A DNA stretch of 64,000 bases from Macrostomum hystrix (lineage: Eukaryota > Platyhelminthes > Macrostomidae). Below the pieces are notes generated by a model. The model was not told the DNA's origin. It did no database searches and worked only from the letters and a program-made list of their open reading frames with translations. This document shows, piece after piece, positions 11,591 to 22,000 of the stretch; the stretch's first letter is position 1; each line of letters opens with the position of its first letter. The stretch covers positions 21,133,501 through 21,197,500 of the forward strand of contig CATNEN010000001.1 of NCBI GenBank assembly GCA_950097015.1, read 5' to 3'. A program made the translations under genes and the position numbers.

Positions 11591-12200
11591 TTTTTGTGCT
11601 TTATCCGATATGTTGCGAAAAGGTTGTTGTAAAAGCTATATTTTGTTTGTACCGATATGTTGCGAAAAAATTAAAACTTGGACGAAATCCTCACATTTTT
11701 CGCTTTTCCTATCGTTACAGACCAAAAAATATTTATTCATTTAAATTGTTTTCTCAACCAGCTTTGATATGCCGCCATGCAGAAGTCCCTTCTGTAGTTT
11801 GTGTATTTTGTTCATCTTTTTATAGGTAACAGTTTAACAAAAAGCATTTTGTCTTTTATCTTTCTGATGCAATTCGAGTGTATTCAATCAGGACAGCTTT
11901 TGGTGACAAAATAAAAGCGAATTGTGCAGAATTCTGGACAATAGAATTTTCTGCTTTTGTAGAGACGCATTTCTATGCTCATTTTGGAATAACTTTTTTT
12001 CTGTTTTTTATTTTGATTCTCAACTGCACACTACTTAAAGTAGGCCAAGGTTTTTGCGATCTGAGTAAAATCATGGTATTAATAATTTTCTATGTTCAAA
12101 CTCTTCAAAGTGTTGCTATAGACAGCCGATATGTGTCGAAAATTACAAAAAACGAGTTCGTAAACATTTCAGCACTGCGCATCTCCCAAATTGGCAAAAA
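11591..12200. other. PWP2 3' region and cofilin upstream region
   Basis: AT-rich sequence between two same-strand genes. An ATTAAA-type signal lies near 11670. A CATTTCAG acceptor-like site ends at 12172, 28 nt before the cofilin ATG. No other gene is seen. Confidence 0.5.
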
Positions 12201-12611
12201 ATGGCTTCCGGTGTGTCAGTTGATCCCAACGTCAAGGAGGACTTCAACGACATCAAGCTGCGTCATAAGTACGCCTATTTGGTGTTTAAAATTGATTCCG
12301 AATCTCTCATCAAGACCGAGCGAACCTGCCTTAGCTGCACCTACGACGAGTTCATCGAGAGCCTACCCAGTCAGGAGTGCCGCTACGTTGTCTACGACTA
12401 CAAATACTGCCTTGACGACGGTTCCAAGCGCGAGAAACTGCTCTTCATTCACTGGGCCCCCGACACGGCTAAAATTCGCGACAAGATGCTCTACGCCTCG
12501 TCCAAGGACGCGATCAAGCGCGACCTTAAAGGCGTTGTCGAAATACAAGCCAGCGACCTGTCCGAGGTGGACGAGGCCGTAATTCGCGAGAAGGTCAAAG
12601 CCTCCGGCTAA
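12201..12611 (+). CDS. ADF/cofilin, actin-depolymerising factor
   Basis: A single 136-residue open frame covering a complete ADF-homology domain. Cofilins bind F- and G-actin, sever filaments and speed their turnover in the cytoplasm. The start MASGVSVDP has the family's Ser3, the LIM-kinase phosphorylation site. The long actin-binding helix WAPDTAKIRDKMLYASSKDA and the following IKRDL are diagnostic. The length is slightly shorter than vertebrate cofilin (166 residues), as in other invertebrates. The coding part has no intron, although many animal cofilin genes are interrupted directly after the ATG. An AATAAA signal lies at 12689. It follows PWP2 by 610 bp and faces the ZIP gene tail-to-tail. 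I leave the symbol blank because the choice of cofilin, twinstar or unc-60 name depends on the organism. Confidence 0.97.
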   Translation: MASGVSVDPNVKEDFNDIKLRHKYAYLVFKIDSESLIKTERTCLSCTYDEFIESLPSQECRYVVYDYKYCLDDGSKREKLLFIHWAPDTAKIRDKMLYASSKDAIKRDLKGVVEIQASDLSEVDEAVIREKVKASG

Positions 12612-13348
12612 AGGCGTATCAACGTTCATTGGGCTGGTTTTCTTTGAGAAAAACTAAAAATAATCTACGTGCCCTATTCACACTACTGAATAAAGTTTTA
12701 GTAGTAGGCTAGTTGCGAATGTTTTCTCCTTGTTGTATTTTTTGTTAACATTTTATTCAAACTTTTCGGTGCAATATTGCCAGTAAATGAAAAGTGCTAT
12801 TTAATCAGCTTGCATGATATATGAAGTATTTTTCTTGCCCAACATAACAACTGGCATTGCCTAGTCTAACTGTTCTGTTGTGTGCAACACATGATAACTA
12901 TATCTTTTTATTTAAACTATTTGCTATGGTACACTACAACTCTGCAACATTTTTTTTGAAGCTACCAAATGCGCAATCTCAAATCTACAGCTCGTGCGTA
13001 TGATACTAGACCGATATTTTCCTAGCTATTGTTTATCGATATGCTACAATCAATTTTACTACTCAAATGTTTCCTTAGTCTCATTAATCACGATTGTCAC
13101 GACAAAATTTCAGCAATAGAACTAGCAGTGTACTTAAACAAATTCTACTCCGGTGTTCACTTTTAGATTGCCGATTTCTACAAAAGCCAAAAAAGCCGTT
13201 TTCGACTCGTTTCTTTGATTTCATTGTCAACTGATCGACAATGTTTCCTTGAGGAAAAAATAGCAATTTGAGTCGTATAATACTGCTAGGTCTCAATGGA
13301 AAATATATGTGGGCCAGCGCCGCAGTGTACAATATATATTTGTTCCAG
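12612..13348. other. Intergenic DNA between convergent genes
   Basis: Contains the cofilin 3' UTR with AATAAA at 12689-12694 and presumably the 3' UTR of the ZIP gene on the other strand. It is AT-rich. I see no further gene, RNA or repeat. Confidence 0.6.
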
Positions 13349-14936
13349 TTAAACATAAATCTCCAATAAGGAGGCCAGCATGATAAGCAGATAGCCGACC
13401 ACGATGCCCGCATTGCCGACGAAGAACGCTGGCACATTCTTCGGTTTGTAGTTTTTGCGCACCATGCTGCTCTACAATGCGACACGGTTGTGATAATCAT
13501 TTATAATGCCATCGAACAGTAGGTCTACCAAGCCATTTTGCCGCCCCGTTTCTACATACCAAGGGGAATTCCCCCTGACAATTACTTGTGCAGCAGAAAT
13601 ATTTGTCAGGGAGAACAAAAAAACAAATCATAATATCATAAAAGTGCCCAAGCCTCACCATAGTGACCAGAGAAAAGTAAACAAACACTGCCGTAGCAAC
13701 TGTGGTGATCCACAGTCGCAGGTCCTTGGATTTCTTAGACAAAGGCACAGACACCAGGACGCCCGCCGTGCTTGTGATGTGATAGCACACGTTCAGCAGC
13801 ATCACCGCCTTTATGCTGAAACCGCTGGCCGTGAGGACCACAAAATCTGCCACCCTGTGCGCGAGTTCGTGCAAGCCAACGGACACGCTCAGGTGCAGGC
13901 CGTAGTCCCACTTCTTGACGTAGGCAGCGCCGATGGCTAGACCATGGGCGAAGCTGTGCAGGATGGCTCCAGCTGATATGATTGAGCAGAGCCGATACGG
14001 TCCATCATTCAGGCAGTTCCTGGGATTCTTCAGTGCTTCAAAGATGGTCGCTTCGCTCACGCGAGCGCTTCGCACCGGTTCAGTTGCCGCTTGCATCGTG
14101 CTCTGTTCGTCTATTGTTCCTAGCTGGAGTTCTGCAGCCATCTTTTTGAAATCGTTCAACAAGGAGCTTTGTCGGCAGTAGAACTTGTTGTCGTCGGAAT
14201 GGCTGAAGAATTCTTGCCCTTCGCGCGCCAAATTAAATTCGAGGGTTCGGTCGGAAAAACTGCGGACGCTGTTGCGGTCCTCCTGGTTATCTGGCGCCTC
14301 TTGCTTTGCCAGCGTGAGGTCGTTAATGTCAGCAGATGCTTGCGAGTTCTTTTGGAGCTCGTTCTTTATCGAATCATCTGATCTCAAGGAAGCCATTTCG
14401 GACCAGTGTTGCGTCTGAGGGCCAGTGTTTACGCTGGTATGGTTCTGCCTCGCAGCAATGTGCTGGTTACCCTCTCGCCATTCCATGGCATGCGAGGAGC
14501 TCTGACGCCGCCCGGTGAACACGACGGAGGCCGTATCCAAAGCGTGCAGCACGCAAACTAGAGCGGACATTGTTGCCAGATAGGGGAAATAGTGGGGCAC
14601 ACCCGTTTCCACAGATTTATCCAGCACAACGAGGGCCGGAATGAGGTGGACAACGGCCTCGGTGGTGAGCGAGCCGACTGCCATTTCCACTAGAAACAGG
14701 CACCAGAAATTAAACTGGTGCGGCTTCCTGCAGACGAACAGGACGCTGATCAACGTTGGCAGGATGGTGATGATTGTGATTGCCAGGATGCTCAGCAGGT
14801 AGGGATCTGGGGATGGAGATGAGTCTGTGTGAGATCGAGTCTAAGTTGCTAAGGGGGGTGCTCACTTACTGGTCCACAGCTCGTCGGCAGGCTTGCTGGA
14901 ATTGTTTGGCCAAGTTCCGTTGCTAACATTTGTCAT
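13349..14936 (-). CDS. ZIP (SLC39) family metal transporter, LIV-1-like, divergent metal site
   Basis: On the minus strand exons 14936-14870, 14806-13659 and 13471-13349 join in phase to 445 residues. ZIP proteins carry Zn2+ and related ions into the cytosol through eight membrane spans. Visible spans include PYLLSILAITIITIL (TM1), VEMAVGSLTTEAVVHLIP (TM2, matching the family AVGTLSGDAFLHLLPH), HSFAHGLAIGAAY (TM4), HELAHRVADFVVL (TM5) and GNAGIVVGYLLIMLASLLE (TM8). A polar loop of about 170 residues between TM3 and TM4 is usual for LIV-1 ZIPs but lacks a His cluster. TM4 and TM5 differ from the consensus HNFxDG and HExPHExGD at several metal-site positions. The short N-terminus has NxS/T sites (NVSNGT, NNSS) and no signal peptide from this ATG. 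An acceptor-like TTTACAG lies 40 nt upstream. A further upstream coding exon is not excluded. Confidence 0.83.
13540..13620. repeat. Short dispersed repeat with inverted arms in ZIP intron 3
   Basis: ATTCCCCCTGACAATTAC resembles the tract at about 9590 in PWP2 intron 3. CCCTGACAA is followed about 20 nt later by TTTGTCAGGG, so the segment can fold as a hairpin. It lies in the intron 13472-13658. It is probably a fragment of a non-autonomous DNA element. Confidence 0.4.
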
Positions 14937-15054
14937 CGTCAGCAAGGCCGACAACCGCACACACGGCCGAGCGTCTCTGTAAATCAGTTCAGTTGGTTCA
15001 AAGCGACAAAAAAGTGAAATCTGACGAAAGTACTGTCATTGCGCAATACCTACC

Positions 15055-15215
15055 TGTTGTAATAATAATAATAGTTGCCCCGAGGGCTGTGGGCACTTGT
15101 ACATAATTTTGTGTCAGCGGAACCGCACGAACACAGATACTGTACGCAGGCGCACAGGTGTGTACATGGAAACCGCTGTGCCACTCTCCCCCAATATCTA
15201 CCTGTTAGGTGCGGC
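15055..15215 (-). mobile_element. Diverged SINE 3' end near the ZIP/RDL shared promoter
   Basis: A TAA microsatellite followed by GAGGGCTGTGGGCACTTGTA and ACGCAGGCGCACAGG. This aligns with the tail of the SINE at 45965-46090 (GAGGGCTGTGAGCACTGGCA). It lies in the roughly 0.9-kb gap between the divergent ZIP and RDL-like genes. It creates an open, Cys-rich frame joined to a donor-like site, which I do not accept as an exon. Confidence 0.5.
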
Positions 15216-15897
15216 ACCTATAGATTGATTTCTGGAAATTACACACAGCCCAGTTGGGCCAGATGTACATTCCATGGACTGGGAGGTCGCCATGCACACG
15301 GACCCACATTTCTACCCCAAGCTGCTACTGGTTCCCATTTCAAAGCTGTGTGAACTGAAGCCCAATTGTAGAAAATTAAGCATCTTACTTAAGAAAACAA
15401 AGTACACAGAGTCTGAAACTCCAAAGTCCTATAAATTGGCTTACCAGCTTCTTCCCTCCTATCCCTTCATGAAATCAGCTGTAACAGGTGGAGAACCTAA
15501 CACCTGGAGAAACTATACTTTACATAATATCATTATGTCATGTTCACTTACCCGGGGTCGCCAATTTATTTTCAGCCCATGACTGTCGTCGGCAATCTCA
15601 TTGGTTTGGCTTGGATGAATTAGTATTTCAAACGATTATTTCCAGGGCTGATAATCGACATCATGCAACCAGCTTGCTTTGCACTTTCATTTTTGCACTC
15701 TATGGGCCAAGTTCAAGAAAATCACTGAATCAGTGTATCACTCAAGGCACTCAATTGGAAATGATTTCTCTGAACTATTTTGATTGGATCGCACAGAATG
15801 AGCCAATTGAAGGCCAGCGATGCAGTTCACGGGAAAGTTTTCTTAAAAAGGCATCCACAGTTAGAACACTGACTGATAACAGCTAAACCCTTCTAAT
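15216..15897. promoter_or_regulatory. Upstream region of the RDL-like receptor gene
   Basis: Unique sequence before the receptor ATG. A possible acceptor (GATAACAG, ending 15882) lies 15 nt before the ATG. Several small open frames show no family resemblance. No promoter element is identifiable by eye. Confidence 0.4.
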
Positions 15898-16097
15898 ATG
15901 GCTTTTCATTTTCTAACTAGACTTCAATTGCCTGTTGCATTGTTGCTGGCGTTGTCGGCGCACTTGGTTGCTATGGCAACGCCATCGGAACCGGAGGACC
16001 TGCGCGTCACCGGCTTGCTTGTTAATCAGCTTTCACCGCAGGCAGCTGACGATGTGAAAACCTCCGCGGGAGTCGCTTCAACTGCTCGAGTTGGGAT
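15898..16097 (+). CDS. RDL-like exon 1: signal peptide
   Basis: Encodes residues 1-66 and two bases of codon 67. The hydrophobic segment [16 protein letters not shown] ends in a likely cleavage site (AMA|TP). The donor is GGAT|GTGAGC. A minisatellite starts about 20 nt into the intron. Confidence 0.85.
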
Positions 16098-19000
16098 GTG
16101 AGCATTCGCTTAACAAAGTGGAGAGATTGAGAAGGGAGGCAGATTTAGAATGGAAGAGAGATTGAGAAGGGAGAGAGATTGAGAAGGGAGAGAGATTGGG
16201 AAGGGAGAGAGATTGAGAAGGGAGAGAGATTGGGAAGGGACAGAGATTGAGAAGGGACAGAGATTGAGAAGGGAGAGATTGAGAAGGGAGGCATATTGAG
16301 AAGGGAGAGAGATTGGGAAGGGAGAGAGATTGAGAATGGAGAGAGATTGAGAAGGGAGAGAGATTGAGAAGGGAGAGAGATTGGGAAGGGAGAGAGATTG
16401 AGAAGGGAGAGAGATTGGGAAGGGACAGAGATTGAGAAGGGACAGAGATTGAGAAGGGAGAGATTGAGAAGGGAGGCAGATTGAGAAGGGAGAGAGATTG
16501 GGAAGGGACAGAGATTGAGAAGGGACAGAGATTGAGAAGGGAGAGATTGAGAAGGGAGGCAGATTGAGAAGGGAGAGAGATTGGGAAGGGACAGAGATTG
16601 AGAATGGAGAGAGATTGGGAAGGGAGAGAGATTGAGAAGGGAGAGAGATTGAGAAGGGAGAGAGATTGAGAAGGGAGAGACATTGAGAAGGGAGAGAGAT
16701 TGAGAAGGGAGAGACATTGAGAAGGGAGAGAGATAGAGAAGGGAGAGACATTGAGAAGGGAGAGAGATTGGGAAGGGAGAGAGATTGGGAAGGGACAGAG
16801 ATTGAGAAGGGAGAGAGATAGAGAAGGGAGAGAGATTGAGAAGGGAGAGAGATTGAGAAGGGAGAGAGATTGAGAAGGGAGAGACATTGAGAAGGGAGAG
16901 AGATTGAGAAGGGAGAGACATTGAGAAGGGAGAGAGATAGAGAAGGGAGAGACATTGAGAAGGGAGAGAGATTGGGAAGGGAGAGAGATTGGGAAGGGAC
17001 AGAGATTGAGAAGGGAGAGAGATAGAGAAGGGAGAGACATTGAGAAGGGAGAGAGATTGGGAAGGGACAGAGATTGAGAAGGGACAGAGATTGGGAAGGG
17101 AGAGATTGAGAAGGGAGGCAGATTGAGAAGGAAGACAGATTGAGAAGGGAGAGAGATAGAGAAGGGAGAGACATTGAGAAGGGAGAGAGATTGGGAAGTG
17201 AGAGAGATTGAGAAGGGAGAGAGATTGGGAAGGGAGAGAGATTGGGAAGGGACAGAGATTGAGAAGGGACAGAGATTGGGAAGGGAGAGATTGAGAAGGG
17301 AGGCAGATTGAGAAGGAAGACAGATTGAGAAGGGATAGAGATTGGGAAGGGAGAGAGACTGGGAAGGGAGAGAGATTGATAAGGGAGAGAGATTGAGAAG
17401 GGAGAGAGATTGAGAAGGGAGACAGATAGTGTGTTTCTAGGTCTCAGAGTCCCGCATGCATCATTACATTATTAAATGTACTACGTGTGGTATTTTGCAG
17501 TGGTCTCAAATTTCTAAAGTGCATTATAAACCAATAGGACCAGCTGTGAGTTGAGTCTAGATGCTCAGCTAGCGAGCGGTGTCCAGAGATGGTCAGTGGA
17601 CAAGCGGCCACACCTGAATCAATATTTCCACACCTGGGGCGCCGACTGGTTCCAATCGGGCGGGGAGTGAGTAGGCCTGGTTGCCTCTCGCCTCCCCTGA
17701 GAAATTTTTTCTTGGATTCAAATGGAATCCGGGGTCTTGCCTGAATGGGGATCAGCCTGTGCTGCATGCATTGCATTTTTTCACTCCACAGATTTGTCTA
17801 AGCAACAAAAATCAATTATTTACCTGCTCAATATTGAGAACCTTTTGTCGGCTGTCTCAAACAGATAGTTTTGAGCACTTTCTGGGGAGTGTGATCAAGT
17901 GAGGATCAGTAGCCCATATTTGGTCACTTGCTTTTCTTTTTAATACCCGATCTTTTTCATCCCAATCTTCTAAATCCAAAATCTTCTAAATCCGAAATCT
18001 TCTAAACCCGAAATATCCTAAATCCCAAATCTCCTAAAGCACAAATCTTCTAAATCCCACATCTTCTTAATCCCAAATCTTCTAAATCCCGAATCTCTTA
18101 AATCCCAAATCTTCTAAATCCCAAATCTTCTAAATCCGAAATCTTCTAAATCCGAAATCTTCTAAATCCGAAATCTTCTAAACCCGAAATCTCTTAAATC
18201 CCAAATCTTCTAAATCCCAAATCTTCTAAATCCCAAATCTTCTAAATCCCAAATCTTCTAAATCCGAAATCTTCTAAATCCGAAATCTTCTAAACCCCAA
18301 ATCTCTTAAATCCCAAATCTTCTAAATCCGAAATCTCCTAAATCACAAATCTCCAAAATCCCAAATCTCCTAAAGCACAAATCTTCTAACTTAACAATAT
18401 CCTAAATCCCAAATCTTCTAACTCCACAATATCCTAAATCCTAAATATCCTAAATCCCAAATCTTCTAAATCCCAAAAAGCCCCTAAATCCCAAATCTTC
18501 TAAATTCCAAATCCCCTAAATCCCAAATATCCTAATTCCCAAGTATCTTAAATCACAAATATCCTAAATCCTAAATCTCTTAGATCCCAAGTCCCAATCC
18601 TAAATTTAAAATACTCTAAGTTCGAGTACCACAATTTTGAAAATCCCTAATCTTAAAAAGGCAAGTCCTCTAACTTTAAAAGGTAAAATATTTAAAATCC
18701 CAATTTTTTCAATTCTTAATCTATGAAATCCCTTATATTTTTATCGGATCTTTTAACTTATAGGTCTTCAAAATCCCAATTGTTTAAAAAACAGTTTTCG
18801 TGACTTAACAAACTTAAATAACTTCCGAGAAAAATCATTTTCTACTGCAAGCTCGACTTTATCCCCGCAGTCCTCACGTCCAAGGACACGACCTGTTGGA
18901 CACTAACGAGTCCATCACCCTGACTGCCATTCTGGACGACATGCTGTCAAAATATGACAAGCGAATTCGGCCAGGCTACATAAATGCAAAGAGTGAGTTG

Positions 19001-22000
19001 AAAGTTCACATTTTTTATTTTAATCAACCTAAAATTTTTAACTCAAAAAAATTGCAGAGCAAACTCCGGTGAACGTAAATGTCAGCGTCAGAATTTCATC
19101 TGTCAGCTCGATTTCTGAAGTCAACATGGTAAACGCTAAAACATTCTTAAATTTAATGAAGCAAAGTGAGGCGGCTGTTTTTTTTCACTGATTGGGTCTC
19201 TTAAAGCAGTGGAGTGAGGTTGGTGTTTGCTTATCACTGATTGGAGTGAGGTTGGTGTTTGCTTATCACTGATTGGAGTGAGGTTGGTGTTTACTTATCG
19301 CTGATTGGCTCTCTTAAAGTAGGGGAGTGAAGTTGGTGTTTGCTTATCACTGATTGGAGTGAGGTTGGTGTTTACTTATCGCTGATTGGAGTGAGGTTGG
19401 TGTTTACTTATCGCTGATTGGCTCTCTTAAAGTAGGGGAGTGAGGTTGGTGTTTACTTATCACTGATTCGCTCTCTTAACGCAGTGGAGTGAAGTGGGTG
19501 TTTACTTTTTGCAGATTAAGTTGGAATCTCAGTCCAGGGGAAGCTATTTGTGTCTTTGAACCGGACAGTTAATCTCCTAATGCCTCAGTTCACCCGGCCC
19601 TTGCCAGTCCATCTGTGAACAAAATATAGTGACGCGCTAGTCGGAAAACTAGATCTCACAATTTGAAGGCCATAAATAGTATAAGACTGCTTCAATACAA
19701 ACAGAATGATATTTGAGTGAGCGAGTGAGCGACTGTTCCGGCTTCCAGCTGAGCAGACTGGAGTCCGCTGTGCTCAGAATGCACAGCCCAAGATTTCTCA
19801 CGCGCATTGTCCTGACACCCGCTCCCCGTCCCTCACTGCTCACCTGTGGGGGACAGGTCGCACTGTCCAAATCCCAGGGTCAAAGACAACTGATTGCGTG
19901 GACCATCCTACTTGAATTATTCATCTCTTTCATGGACTTTGAGTCGAGAGCGAGTGAGTTCATCTTCAGCCCACCAGCCCAGAACAAAAAACTGGTTCCT
20001 ATATAATAAAGTGCGCATTCTGAGTTTTGGAACTTTTTTAATCAGATTTCCTACATTTTTTTGTTCGCTAAGATTCTTCTGCACGCGAGGTATTAGGGAC
20101 ATGGGTGGACTGGACTGAAGACTACCGGACTGTTTTAATTGGTCAATTTAACTGGCCTGAGTGAATTCTAGCATAGCCCTAGGCACGCTGAACTTGAATC
20201 TAGTTAAACCTAAAGTTAAACATAAGGCGAAGGAATATTTAGGCCAGGGGTCAGCAAACTAATTAGAGCCTAAGATGACAGCGGGTCGCATTGGCTGTAC
20301 AAATATTAGATAGGATAGAGACGAGACGCAGGGGGATAAGACACGTGAGAGATGAGACACGGGAGAGATGAGACACGGGAGAGATGAGACACGGGAGAGA
20401 TGAGACACGGGAGAGATGAGACACGGGAGAGATGAGACACGGGAGAGATGAGACACGTGAGAGATGAGACACGGGAGAGATGAGACAAGTGAGAGATGAG
20501 ACACGTGAGAGATGAGACACGGGAGAGATGAGACACGGGAGAGATGAGACACGTGAGAGATGAGACACGGGAGAGATGAGACACGGGAGAGATGAGACAC
20601 GGGAGAGATGAGACACGGGAGAGATGAGACACGGGAGAGATGAGACACGGGAGAGATGAGACACGGGAGAGATGAGACACGGGAGAGATGAGACACGTGA
20701 GAGATGAGACACGTGAGAGATGAGACACGGGAGAGATGAGACACGTGAGAGATGAGACACGGGAGAGATGAGACACGGGAGAGATGAGACACGGGAGAGG
20801 TGCGACAGGGGAGAGATGAGACACGGGAGAGATGAGACACGGGAGAGATGAGACACGGGAGAGATGAGACACGTGAGAGATGAGACACGGGAGAGATGAG
20901 ACAAGTGAGAGATGAGACACGTGAGAGATGAGACACGGGAGAGATGAGACACGGGAGAGATGAGACACGGGAGAGGTGCGACAGGGGAGAGATGAGACAC
21001 GGGAGAGATGAGACACGGGAGAGATGAGACACGGGAGAGATGAGACACGGGAGAGATGAGACACGGGAGAGATGAGACACGGGAGAGATGAGACACGTGA
21101 GAGATGAGACACGGGAGAGATGAGCCGCAGGCCAGATGTGTAAATAACAGCGTTAGCTACATACTATGCAAAAGGCTGTAGCTGCATACTTTACTGTGAG
21201 GTGGGATCATCTTAGTGAACATTAAAAAACGCTTTAATTTGAACTAAACAAGCTAAAATGCCATCATCATTCGAAAAAATTTTTCCTGTCAAAAGTAGAG
21301 TTTTGGCTTTTTAGACAGCGAAGTTAAAAAACATTCTGAAGATGATAAAAAATGCGAAGCAAGAAAATTTGACAGAAAAATCGTGCGTCCCGACTTCCTA
21401 TCGACTTTAAAATCATAAGTTTTGTTGAAGAAAATGACAGGATCCTCGTTATACCAAAATTGAAATCGTGCCGAAACGTTTCCTGGAAAGAAAGTTGTGG
21501 AGATTTCGATTTGGCCGTAAGTAAAAAAACTCGACTGCATATGATTAATCCGTTCAGTTTAAGTTCGGTACGAGTAGAATATGTTTCTAACAATTAGTTT
21601 ATGTGATGCTGTTTAATGCGTGACGAATATGTGACACATTCTCAATTTTTTAGTCAGATTTTTTTAGTCAAACCTAAAATATTTGTGGATTAACTTAATA
21701 TGCTTCTTTCTCGAGTCGGGCTTATCTTGCATCGGTATGATTGTCTTGGTTCGATGCGTGGGTTTGGAGTAAACTTATATGCCCTCTCTGATTGGCTGTG
21801 TGTGGAGTGAGGTAGAGTGAGGTAGCTAACATCGGTCCTCTCTGATTGGCTGGGCGTGGAGTGAGGTAGCTAACATCGGTCCTGTCTGATTGGCTGGGCG
21901 TGGAGTGAGGTAGCTAACATCGGTCCTCTCTGATTGGCTGGGCGTGGAGTGAGGTAGCTAACATCGGTCCTGTCTGATTGGCTGGGCGTGGAGTGAGGTA

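Noticed and set aside
15054-15200. Possible upstream ZIP exon encoding a Cys-rich extracellular segment joined by a GTAGGT donor
   Set aside because: The sequence aligns with the tail of the SINE copies elsewhere in the window, so the open frame and donor are probably chance. Exonisation is not excluded.
16078-17174. Ser/Leu/Pro-rich open frames of 354, 320 and 258 residues (minus)
   Set aside because: Artefact of the 17-bp homopurine minisatellite in receptor intron 1.
20259-21112. Three overlapping open frames of about 270 residues (minus)
   Set aside because: Artefact of the 16-bp minisatellite. All three frames are open with the same repeating peptide.
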